From Streptomyces noursei ATCC 11455 (lineage in GTDB: Bacteria > Actinomycetota > Actinomycetes > Streptomycetales > Streptomycetaceae), in NCBI RefSeq assembly GCF_001704275.1, contig NZ_CP011533.1, forward strand, positions 9,300,001 to 9,364,000: a stretch of DNA of 64,000 bases. The letters are read 5' to 3'. A program made the position numbers and the translations under genes. Shown here piece by piece: positions 36,044 through 44,195 of this stretch (position 1 is the first letter of the stretch; each line of letters opens with the position of its first letter). The notes under the pieces were generated by a model. It was not told where the DNA came from, searched no databases, and saw nothing but the letters and a program-made list of their open reading frames with translations.

Positions 36044-36081
36044 CCGGACCCTACGGTCCGGAATGGTGTGGAATTTTCTAG
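36044..36081 (-). promoter_or_regulatory. Hairpin and possible PAS-LuxR operator before the phosphatase
   Basis: A 7-bp perfect stem with a 4-nt loop (36044-36061) lies directly before the phosphatase start. Next to it, 36066-36081 reads CTAGAAAATTCCACAC on the minus strand. By my count this agrees at 12 of 16 positions with the published PimM operator consensus CTVGGGAWWTCCCBAG. It may be a regulatory site linking the phosphatase to polyene control. Confidence 0.3.
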
Positions 36082-36151
36082 TTTTGGCGCGGTATGCCTG
36101 GTGCCGTTGGAGAGCGGGCCGCGCGCCGCGGATTCCGACGTCGACCGACGA

Positions 36152-36187
36152 GTGGGTGCGGGAGCTCCGGAGAGGTCCCGCACCCAC
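36152..36187 (-). terminator. Terminator of the loading-PKS transcript
   Basis: A 12-bp perfect stem (36152-36163 with 36176-36187) and a 12-nt loop lie about 33 nt past the loading PKS stop. It should end the minus-strand biosynthetic operon before the phosphatase gene. Confidence 0.7.
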
Positions 36188-36219
36188 CCGACCCAGCAGC
36201 CGTCACCCCCCGACGACCC

Positions 36220-39200
36220 TCAACTCCCCGCGTCCATCAGCCGGAAGAGGTCATCGTCGCTGGCCGCTGTCAGGTCCAGTGCCCCATCGGGGCCGGTCCC
36301 CGCACCACCGCCGGCCCCCGCGGTCGTGGCCGTCGTGGCCGTCACGGCCTTCAACCGCGCCGCGGTCTCCTCCGAGACTTCCGCGCCGATGGCGAGCAGG
36401 GCCTCCAACTCGGCCACCACCGACGCCACATCGCGCACGGGGGCGGCGGACCGCGCCGCGCTGCGCTCACATACGAGTCGGACCACCGCGTTCGGGGTGG
36501 GGAAGTCGTACACGAGCGTGGCGGGAAGCCGGGTGTCCGTGGCCGCGATGAGGCGGTTGCGCAGTTCGACCGCGTTCAACGAGTTGATGCCCAGCTCCTT
36601 GAACGTGCGGTGGCCCTCCTCGCCGCCCATCTCCTGGCCGCCGAGCACCGCCGACGTCTCGTCGAGGACCAGGGCCAGTACGAGTGCGTCCCGCGCGGCG
36701 TCGTCGAGACCGGACAGACGGGCGTCCAGTCCTGACGGTTCATCACCGGTCGGCGCCCCGGCCGCGCCGGTCGAGGCACCTCCGACGCCCGTGGCATCCG
36801 CGACGCGCCAGTCGGCAGCCGCGCCCGTCGCCCCCGCGGGAGCCGACGCCAGCCAGAACCGCCGCCGCTGGAACGCGTACGTCGGCAGCGGCACGGGTCG
36901 GGCCCCGGGCAGCACCGCGTCCCAGGCGACGGGAACGCCATGGGCGTGCACCCGGGCGACCGCGGTGAGCAGGGCGTCCCGTTCCGGCGCGCCGGTGCGC
37001 AACGTCGGCATCACGGCGACCCCGGGCTCCGGGTCCGCCGACTCCACGCACTCGTCGATCATCGGTGTGAGCACCGGCTCGGCACCCAGCTCCAGGAACC
37101 CGGTGACGCGCTCGTCCCGGAGCCGGTCGATCGCATCCTTGAAGCGCACGGACTGCCGCACGTTCCGCACCCAGTGGTCCGGGTCGCGCGCCTCCTCGTC
37201 GGTCAGGAGGCGACCGGTGACGGTGGAGACGAGCGGGCCGGCGGGCGCGGCGTAGGACAGCCCGTGGGCGACCGCGCGGAACTCCTCCAGCACGGGATCC
37301 ATCAACGGGGAATGGACCGCGATGCTCACCGCGAGCCGCCGGGTCTTGTGACCGGCCGCGCGGAGCCGGTCGGCGAGCGCCATGAGCGGGGCCTCGGCGC
37401 CCGAGAGCACGACGGAGTGAGGCCCGTTCACGGCGGCGATCGACACGCGGTCCCGCAACTCCGCCAACCATGGGAGCACTTCGTCCTCGGTGATGCGGAC
37501 CGCCACCGTCGCACCACCGGGCGGCAGCGCGCCCATGAGCCGGCTGCGGGCCGCCACCAGGGCGCACGCGTCCCGGAGGGAGAGCACACCGGCGACGTGG
37601 GCGGCGGAGATCTCGCCGACCGAGTGCCCCGCCAGAAAACCGGGGCGCACGCCCCAGGACTCGAACAGCCGGTACAGGGCCACCTGGACGGCGAACAGCG
37701 CGGGTTGCGTGTAGGTGGTGTCGTCGAGGAGGGCCGCGTCGTCGGAGTCGGGAGCCGCCCACATCACCGAGGTCAGCGGCCGTGCCAGCAGGGGATCCAG
37801 CGCCGCGCACACCTCGCGCAGCGCCTGCTCGAAGACCGGGAACGCCTCGGCCGCCGCCCGTCCCATGCCGTTGCGCTGGCTTCCCTGCCCGGGGAAGACG
37901 AAGGCCAGCCCGCCCGGCGCGGCATCGTGCGGGACGACACCGGCGGCGCGTTCGGCACGCCCGAACTCCGCGGCCGCGGCGAGTAGTTGTGCCCGGTCGG
38001 AGCCGGTGACGACGGCGCGGTGGCGGTGCAGACTGCGGGTGGTGGTCAGGGCGTGGGCGACGTCCCGAGCACGCAGGTCGGGGTGGGCCGCCAGGTGCTC
38101 GGCCAGGCGCCGAGCCTGGGTGCGCAGCGCCGCCCGGCTCCGGGCGGACAGCACCCAGGGCGCGGCCGGTTCGTCGGCCGGCTCCGGGTCCCGAACCGGC
38201 CCGGACGTCACCGGTGTCCCTTGCGGGACCTCGCCCGGCGCCTCCTCCAGGATCACGTGGGCGTTGGTCCCGGTGAGCCCGAACGAGGACACCCCCGCCC
38301 GGCGCGTGCGTCCGCTCTCCCGCGGCCACGTCCGGGCCTCGGTCAGCAGCCGCACCGAACCGGCGGACCAGTCCACCTTGGCCGACGGGGTGTCCGCGTG
38401 CAGCGTCCGCGGCAGGACACCGTGCTGCAGCGCGAGCACCGTCTTGATGACCCCGACGACCCCGGCGGCGGCCTGCGTGTGCCCGATGTTCGACTTCACC
38501 GACCCCAGCCACAACGGCCGTCCCTCGGGCCGCTGTTGGCCGTACGTGGCCAGCAGGGCCTGGGCCTCGATGGGGTCGCCGAGCGGAGTGCCGGTGCCGT
38601 GCCCCTCCAGGGCGTCCACGTCCTGCGGCGCCACCCCGGCGTCGGCCAGGGCCTCGCGGATCACGCGCTGCTGTGCCGGCCCGCTCGGCGCGGTGAGCCC
38701 GTTGGAGGCGCCGTCCTGGTTCACGGCGGAGCCCCGTACGAGCGCCAGGACACGGTGTCCGTTGCGTCGGGCGTCGCTCAGCCGCTCCAGGAGGAGCAGT
38801 CCCGCCCCCTCCGACCACGCGGAGCCGTTGGCGGAGTCGGCGTAGGCCCTCGCACGGGCGTCGGGGGAGAGCGCGCGCAGCCGGGAGAAGTGCGTGAAGG
38901 GCGTGGGGGTCGCCATGACGGTGACGCCGCCGGCCAGCGCCAGGTCGGTCTCGCCCGATCGCAGGGACCGGCAAGCCAGGTGCAGGGCGACGAGGGAGGA
39001 CGAGGAGGCGGTGTCGACCGTCATCGCGGGGCCTTCGAGCCCGTAGGTGTAGGCGATGCGCCCCGAGACCGCGCTACCGGCGGCCCCGGTGGTGAGCATG
39101 CTCTCCCACGTGCTGGGCACGGCGGACGCGTTGGCACCGTAGCCGCGGTCCATCGCGCCCGCGAAGACGCCGGTACGGGTTCCCCGCAGGGACTCCGGGG

Positions 39201-41472
39201 CGATGCCCGCCCGCTCGACGGTCTCCCAGGCCGCCTCCAGGAGCAGCCGCTGCTGCGGGTCGATCGCCGTCGCCTCCTGGTCGGAGAGGCCGAAGAAGCC
39301 CGCGTCGAAGTCGCCCGCGTCGGGCAGGAAGCCGCCCTCGCGTGCGTAGGAGGTGCCCGGGCGGTCGGGGTCGTCGTCGAAGAGCCGGTCCAGGTCCCAG
39401 CCGCGGTCCTCGGGGAACGGGGACATGGCGTCGGTCCCGTCGGTGAGCAGCTCCCACAGGGCCTCGGGGGAGCCGACCCCGCCCGGCAGCCGGCAGGCCA
39501 TGCCGATGACGGCCACCGGGTCGGCGCCGTCCGCGGAGGCCCGCCGCGGCTCGTCCCGGGACGGTGCCGGCTGGGACGTGTCCTCGTGCTCGGCCAGCCG
39601 GTGCGCGACGGCCCACGGGGTGGGGCAGTCGAAGGCCAGCGTGGTCGGGAGCAGCAGCCCGGTCTCCTCCCGCAGCAGATTCCGCAGCCGCACCGCGAGG
39701 ATCGAGTCGAGGCCGAGCTGGCGGAAGTCGGCGTGGGGGGAGAAGGGGACGGCGTCGCCGTCCCTCCCGACCAACCGGCCGACGCAGTCGCGCACGACCT
39801 CCAGCGCCTCCTCGACCGTGTACGGCGGGAGCGCGCCGAGCCGGGCCGGGACGGACACCGTCCCGAGGCCGGTGAGCAGCCGCGTGAGCGCCCGACGGTC
39901 GAGCTTCCCGGCGGGGGAGCGGGGAAGGTCGGGCACGGAGACCAGTTCGAGGGGGATCTTGTGGTCGGCGAGGCCCAGCCGGTGCAGGAACGCGGTCACT
40001 TCGCTCAGGCCGATCGTGCGGTCCGCGTGGTCGGTCACGACCAGGCACGGGTACTCCCCGAGCCGGTCGTCCGGTGCGCCGGCCACCGCCAGCGGGCCCA
40101 GGCCCGCCAGGCCCGCGAGCAGCCCCTCGACTTCGGCGGCGCTGAACTTCCGACCGCCCGTGTTGATCAGTTCGGTCGCCCGGCCGTGCAGGACCACCAC
40201 GCCGTCCGCGTCGACGGCCGCGAGGTCGCCGGTGCGCAGCCAGCCGTCCTCGGTGAGGGCCGAGCGGGTCAGCTCCGGTTCACGGAGATAGCCGCGGAAC
40301 AATCCGGGCCCCCGGTAGTGGAGTTCACCCGTCTCGCCCGCCGCGCACACCTCGCCGTGCTCGTCGACGACCCGGACGTCCACTCCGGGGACCGGCCGGC
40401 CCACGCTGCCGTCGGGGTCCTGGGGCCGGGTGCGGGAGCCGGTGCCGATCTCGGACATGCCCCACACCACGACCAGTTCGCAGTCGAGGACCGCGCGCAC
40501 CCTTGCGGCGAGCGCCGGCGCGAGAGCGGCCCCCGCGGTACGCACCTGGTGCGGCGCGAAGCCCGTCGGCTCGCCCGTCCTGGCGAGTCGCGCGAGGACA
40601 TCCTGCAGTTGCGCGGGCACGGCGAAGACGACGCGGGGCGCGTGCTCCCGCGACAGTTCCAGGAAGCGCTCCACGTCCCACCCGGTGAGCAGCACCTGCC
40701 CGCAGCCCGCGAGCAGCGCCGCGTGCATGGCCTGGAGGCCGAACAGATGGGTCATCGGGCAGGCCGTGAGGACCGTACCGGCAAAGGCGTCGGCGTCCTC
40801 GGCGACGACGGCCGCGGTGTTCGACAGCAGACCGTCGTGGCTGTGCACACAGAGCTTGGGCCGCGCGGAGACCGTGCCGGACGAGGGGATCAGGACCAGC
40901 GGCAGGTCGGGGGTGACGTCCACCGGCCGGGGCCGGCTGTCCGTCCAGGCCGCCAGCAGCCCGTCCAGCGACGCGAACCCGGACTTCTCGCCTCCCGCCG
41001 CCCCGCCGGCCGTCAGCACGCCGCGCAACGACGGCACACCTTCCAGCAGCGCGGGGACCGCCGCCAGGCGCTCGCCCTCCGCGGCTGACAGGACGAACAG
41101 GGCGGGTTCCGCCCGGGCCAGCAGCACATGGACCTCCGCGGCCGGTGTGCCCTGGTGGACGGGCAACAGCACCGCACCGACGGCCGCGACGGCCAGGTGC
41201 AGGGTCTGGAGTTCCCAGCAGTTCGGGAGCTGCACCGCCACCACGTCGCCGGGCACCACCCCGGACTCCTGCAGCCCGCGGGCCAGCGCGTCGACGCCCG
41301 CCCGCCACTGCGCCCACGTCCACGAGCGGTTCCCGTCGATGACGGCCACGGAATCGGGAGCGGATGCCACGGCGGTTTCGAACACCTCGGACAGCGTCCG
41401 GGCGTCCCGTGCCTCCGCCGCGTCGGTGGGCGGCTGGATCACGTAGTCATCTGTGTGGACGGGCACCATCAC
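36220..41472 (-). CDS. Polyene loading PKS (CoA ligase-ACP-KS(Ser)-AT-ACP)
   Basis: 1750 residues if counted from GTG at 41472; an ATG follows immediately at 41469 and is equally possible, with GGGAG just upstream. Order: acyl-CoA/AMP ligase (about 15-530; SSGT loop, TGDLAAVDADG, GGRKFSAAEVE, C-terminal SPAGKLDRR Lys), ACP1 (Ser590), KS with Ser823 replacing the active Cys (DTASSSS), AT (GHSVGE Ser1284, unusual IAVH motif at 1384-1387), ACP2 (GINS, Ser1631) and an acidic docking tail. This is the PimS0 layout: the ligase and/or AT supplies the starter, and the KS cannot condense. The AT motif is neither HAFH (malonyl) nor YASH (methylmalonyl), which may reflect choice of a monoacyl starter such as acetyl or butyryl. 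It probably passes the starter to the four-module PKS. It ends an operon with ferredoxin, P450, aminotransferase and glycosyltransferase. Confidence 0.96.
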   Translation of the reverse strand: MMVPVHTDDYVIQPPTDAAEARDARTLSEVFETAVASAPDSVAVIDGNRSWTWAQWRAGVDALARGLQESGVVPGDVVAVQLPNCWELQTLHLAVAAVGAVLLPVHQGTPAAEVHVLLARAEPALFVLSAAEGERLAAVPALLEGVPSLRGVLTAGGAAGGEKSGFASLDGLLAAWTDSRPRPVDVTPDLPLVLIPSSGTVSARPKLCVHSHDGLLSNTAAVVAEDADAFAGTVLTACPMTHLFGLQAMHAALLAGCGQVLLTGWDVERFLELSREHAPRVVFAVPAQLQDVLARLARTGEPTGFAPHQVRTAGAALAPALAARVRAVLDCELVVVWGMSEIGTGSRTRPQDPDGSVGRPVPGVDVRVVDEHGEVCAAGETGELHYRGPGLFRGYLREPELTRSALTEDGWLRTGDLAAVDADGVVVLHGRATELINTGGRKFSAAEVEGLLAGLAGLGPLAVAGAPDDRLGEYPCLVVTDHADRTIGLSEVTAFLHRLGLADHKIPLELVSVPDLPRSPAGKLDRRALTRLLTGLGTVSVPARLGALPPYTVEEALEVVRDCVGRLVGRDGDAVPFSPHADFRQLGLDSILAVRLRNLLREETGLLLPTTLAFDCPTPWAVAHRLAEHEDTSQPAPSRDEPRRASADGADPVAVIGMACRLPGGVGSPEALWELLTDGTDAMSPFPEDRGWDLDRLFDDDPDRPGTSYAREGGFLPDAGDFDAGFFGLSDQEATAIDPQQRLLLEAAWETVERAGIAPESLRGTRTGVFAGAMDRGYGANASAVPSTWESMLTTGAAGSAVSGRIAYTYGLEGPAMTVDTASSSSLVALHLACRSLRSGETDLALAGGVTVMATPTPFTHFSRLRALSPDARARAYADSANGSAWSEGAGLLLLERLSDARRNGHRVLALVRGSAVNQDGASNGLTAPSGPAQQRVIREALADAGVAPQDVDALEGHGTGTPLGDPIEAQALLATYGQQRPEGRPLWLGSVKSNIGHTQAAAGVVGVIKTVLALQHGVLPRTLHADTPSAKVDWSAGSVRLLTEARTWPRESGRTRRAGVSSFGLTGTNAHVILEEAPGEVPQGTPVTSGPVRDPEPADEPAAPWVLSARSRAALRTQARRLAEHLAAHPDLRARDVAHALTTTRSLHRHRAVVTGSDRAQLLAAAAEFGRAERAAGVVPHDAAPGGLAFVFPGQGSQRNGMGRAAAEAFPVFEQALREVCAALDPLLARPLTSVMWAAPDSDDAALLDDTTYTQPALFAVQVALYRLFESWGVRPGFLAGHSVGEISAAHVAGVLSLRDACALVAARSRLMGALPPGGATVAVRITEDEVLPWLAELRDRVSIAAVNGPHSVVLSGAEAPLMALADRLRAAGHKTRRLAVSIAVHSPLMDPVLEEFRAVAHGLSYAAPAGPLVSTVTGRLLTDEEARDPDHWVRNVRQSVRFKDAIDRLRDERVTGFLELGAEPVLTPMIDECVESADPEPGVAVMPTLRTGAPERDALLTAVARVHAHGVPVAWDAVLPGARPVPLPTYAFQRRRFWLASAPAGATGAAADWRVADATGVGGASTGAAGAPTGDEPSGLDARLSGLDDAARDALVLALVLDETSAVLGGQEMGGEEGHRTFKELGINSLNAVELRNRLIAATDTRLPATLVYDFPTPNAVVRLVCERSAARSAAPVRDVASVVAELEALLAIGAEVSEETAARLKAVTATTATTAGAGGGAGTGPDGALDLTAASDDDLFRLMDAGS

Positions 41473-41535
41473 TCCCGGATCTCAAACACTCTCGTCATGG
41501 GTGGGGACAACGCCGGGCTCCGCCCGGGGCGGGCC

Positions 41536-41727
41536 TCAGCCCTCGTGCACGGTGATCGCCCGGGACGGGCACAGGCCACTCGCCACTCGGGCCGCGGACT
41601 CCTGGTCGGCGGTGGGATCGGTGAGGAGGGTGACGAGTCCGTCGTCGTCCTGGTCGAAGAGCGCGGGCGCGTTGAGCACGCACTGGCCCGCCCCCACACA
41701 GCGGTCGGGGGCAACGGTGATACGCAT
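41536..41727 (-). CDS. [3Fe-4S]-type ferredoxin
   Basis: 63 residues beginning MRITVAPDRCVGAGQC, with cysteines in CVGAGQC and a distal GLCPSRAI, the pattern of small actinobacterial P450 ferredoxins (PimF/NysM/RimH class). It would carry electrons from a ferredoxin reductase to the P450 encoded just upstream. A clear AGGAGAG ribosome site precedes the ATG, and the gap to the P450 stop is 86 nt. A longer overlapping frame (to 42042) is a shadow of the P450. Confidence 0.93.
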   Translation of the reverse strand: MRITVAPDRCVGAGQCVLNAPALFDQDDDGLVTLLTDPTADQESAARVASGLCPSRAITVHEG

Positions 41728-41813
41728 GTCGATGACTCTCCTGGTCTCTCCTGCGGTGAAGGTGGGCCGCCCGGTGGCCGGGCGCACGCGCCACCGGGCG
41801 GCCGGGCCGGGCG

Positions 41814-43055
41814 CTACCAGCGGACCGGAAGCTCGTGGAGCCCGTGGAGCACGCTGTCGTACTTGATGCCCAACCCGTCGATCGGCACGGCGAGTTGGAG
41901 GTCGGGGATGCGCTCGAAGAGCTTCCGGTAGGCGACCTCCATCTCCACTCGCACCAGGTTCTGCCCCAGGCACTGGTGCACGCCGTAGCCGAAGGCCACG
42001 TGGCTGCGGGCGGACCGGGAGGGGTCGAACTTGTGCGGGCATTCGAAGACGCTGTCGTCGTGGTTGGCCGCGGCGACCAGCGGCACGATGCCCTCGCCCG
42101 CCCTGATGACCTGGCCGGCGATCTCCACGTCCTCGACCGCGACCCGCAGGGACACCAGGTCGGCGACGGAGTGGAAGCGCAGCGTCTCCTCCACGGCCCG
42201 CTCGTCATGGATCCACTGGGGGTTCGTCAGCAACGTGACCACGCCGAGCGCGATGTTGTTGGCCGTGGTCTCGTGGCCGGCGATGAGCAGCAGCATCAGC
42301 ACCCCCGACAGCTCGTGGGGGGCGATGGCGCCGTTGGCCAGCAGCCGGCTCACCAGGTCGTCGCCGGGCCACTTCTCCTTGATGGAGATCAGGCGGCCGA
42401 TGTAGCGCAGCAGGTCCTTGCCGGCCGCCCAGCGCTGCTCTTCGGTGGAGTTGCGGAGGGAGACCAGGACGCGGGTCCTGGACTCGAAGAACTCCCGGTC
42501 CGCGGCCGGCACCCCGAGCAGCGAGGAGATCACCAGGGAGGGAATCGGCAGCGCGTAGTCGGCGACGAGGTCGGCGGTGTTGCCGGCGGCCAGCATCTCG
42601 TCCAGGCGCGCCTCCACCGTCCGTTCGATGGCCGGCCGCATCGCGCGCACCCGCCGCACGGTGAACTCCGGGATCAGCGCCTTGCGGAACCGGTCGTGCT
42701 CGGGGGAGTCCATCCCCACGAACCAGCCTGGGACCTGATCCTGCTTGGGCACTCCCACGGTCTCCCCGACGTTGGGGAATCCCTCGTGCTCGGGGTTGGA
42801 ACTGATCTTGGGGCTGGTCAGTACGGCACGGACGTCCTCGTGGCGGGTGACCAGCCACACCCGCTTGCCGTCGGGCAGGTGCGAGAGGACCAGCCCCTGC
42901 CGGCCGCGGTAGTCGGCGTAGTCGGGCGGCGGGAACGGCACGCCGGGCTGGCGCTGCGGAAAGTCGACCACCAGCGGATCCGTCGCGTCCACGGCCGGAA
43001 CCGCCGGTGTCGAGACCGGGCAGGTTCGCGGCGCGGCCGGGCCTGTGTGCGTCAT
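41814..43055 (-). CDS. Cytochrome P450, polyene methyl-to-carboxyl oxidase type
   Basis: 413 residues starting at MTHTGPAAP, chosen over an upstream in-frame start because GAGAGGGAAT lies about 10 nt before it. P450 landmarks: I-helix AGHETT, K-helix EETLR, heme loop FGYGVHQCLG with Cys362. Beside a ferredoxin and mycosamine genes in a polyene cluster, it fits the PimG/NysN/AmphN/RimG class. Those enzymes oxidise the exocyclic methyl left by one methylmalonyl unit to the carboxyl group. The methylmalonyl-using module that would supply that methyl is not in this window. A hydroxylase or epoxidase role is the main alternative, but epoxidases of the PimD class form a different group. Confidence 0.92.
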   Translation of the reverse strand: MTHTGPAAPRTCPVSTPAVPAVDATDPLVVDFPQRQPGVPFPPPDYADYRGRQGLVLSHLPDGKRVWLVTRHEDVRAVLTSPKISSNPEHEGFPNVGETVGVPKQDQVPGWFVGMDSPEHDRFRKALIPEFTVRRVRAMRPAIERTVEARLDEMLAAGNTADLVADYALPIPSLVISSLLGVPAADREFFESRTRVLVSLRNSTEEQRWAAGKDLLRYIGRLISIKEKWPGDDLVSRLLANGAIAPHELSGVLMLLLIAGHETTANNIALGVVTLLTNPQWIHDERAVEETLRFHSVADLVSLRVAVEDVEIAGQVIRAGEGIVPLVAAANHDDSVFECPHKFDPSRSARSHVAFGYGVHQCLGQNLVRVEMEVAYRKLFERIPDLQLAVPIDGLGIKYDSVLHGLHELPVRW

Positions 43056-43083
43056 GGGTCGGTATTCCCTCTCGAACGGGCCG

Positions 43084-44139
43084 TCAGGCACTGTAGAACG
43101 CACGGATCCGGTCGATCACGAAGTCCTGGTCGGCGGGCGTGAGTTCGGTGTGCGTGGGCAGGTAGAGCCCGTCCTCGGCGAACGTGTGCGCCTTGAGCGA
43201 GGGCCAGTCGGGATGGAAGTACATCGGCTGCCGGCTCATCGGCTTGAAGAAGAGCCGGGTCTCGATCGACTCACCGGCGAGGAATTCGCGCAGCTCCTCG
43301 CGCCGCTCGGCCCGCAGGTCGTACATCCACAACACGTCCCGCGGCGGCATCAGCGTGATGCCGGGGACGTCGGCGAGCCCCTCGTCGTAGCGCCGCTCGA
43401 TCCCGCGCCGGGTCTCCAGGATGTCGTCGAGCCGCTCGACCTGGGCGAGCGCGACGGCGGCCTGCATGGCCGTCATGCGGAAGTTGTAGGCCACCTTCTT
43501 GTGCAGGAAGCTGTGGTCCTTGGTGAACGCCATGGCCCGCAAGTGCGCCATCTGGTCCGCCAGCTTGGGGTCGTCGGTGAGGCAGATGCCCCCCTCGCCG
43601 GCAGTGATGATCTTGTTGGCGAAGAGCGAGAAGCAGGCGATGTCCCCGGTCGGCCGGACGCCGTGCGCCTCGGCGCTGTCCTCCACGACCTTCAGGTTGT
43701 ACTGGAACGCGAGGTCCATGATCGCGTCCATGTCACAGCGCCGCCCGTAGATGTGGACGGGCATGATGACCTTCGTCCGCGACGTGATCTTCTCTTCGAT
43801 GCGCGAGACGTCGATGTTGAGGTCGTCCCCGCAGTCGACGAAGACCGGCGTCGCGCCGGTGTACGTCACCGCCCACGCGGAGGCCACCATCGTGAATTCG
43901 GGAACGATCACCTCGTCGCCCGGCCCGACGCCCAGCGCACGGAGCGCCAACGTCAGTGCGGTCGTTCCGGACGAACAGGCCACGCCGTGCGCGGTCGCGT
44001 TGTAATCGGCGAAGGCCCGCTCGAAACGCCGGACCACGGGCCCCTGCGACGATATCCACCCGTCCTCGACCGTGGCGGTCAGGTACTCCAGCTCCCGCCC
44101 GGTCAACGCGGGCCGGGACACCGGGTATTTGAACGACAT
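43084..44139 (-). CDS. PLP-dependent sugar aminotransferase (DegT/DnrJ/EryC1), mycosamine biosynthesis
   Basis: 351 residues. PLP features are the catalytic Lys176 in FANKIITAGEGG, Asp154 in VEDSAEAHG, and the phosphate-binding CSSGTTAL near residue 55. Family members of this length transfer an amino group to keto sugars. In polyene clusters (PimC, NysDII, AmphDII, RimF) the substrate is GDP-3-keto-6-deoxymannose and the product GDP-mycosamine. The gene lies 28 nt before the P450 and 56 nt after the glycosyltransferase stop, so it is very likely co-transcribed. GGAGGATGAGG precedes the start. The GDP-mannose dehydratase needed for the same sugar is not in the window. Confidence 0.93.
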   Translation of the reverse strand: MSFKYPVSRPALTGRELEYLTATVEDGWISSQGPVVRRFERAFADYNATAHGVACSSGTTALTLALRALGVGPGDEVIVPEFTMVASAWAVTYTGATPVFVDCGDDLNIDVSRIEEKITSRTKVIMPVHIYGRRCDMDAIMDLAFQYNLKVVEDSAEAHGVRPTGDIACFSLFANKIITAGEGGICLTDDPKLADQMAHLRAMAFTKDHSFLHKKVAYNFRMTAMQAAVALAQVERLDDILETRRGIERRYDEGLADVPGITLMPPRDVLWMYDLRAERREELREFLAGESIETRLFFKPMSRQPMYFHPDWPSLKAHTFAEDGLYLPTHTELTPADQDFVIDRIRAFYSA

Positions 44140-44195
44140 CCGCTACCTCATCCTCCTCGAAATTCCACACGTCCCACACGCGCTCACGAGCGCGT

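Noticed and set aside
37987..41088. Long plus-strand frame opposite the loading PKS
   Set aside because: Low-complexity Gly/Arg/Val-rich translation with no domain; the minus strand encodes CoA ligase, ACP and KS motifs throughout.
41536..42042. 168-residue version of the ferredoxin
   Set aside because: The extra N-terminal part is an out-of-frame reading of the P450 C-terminus; AGGAGAG marks the 63-residue start.
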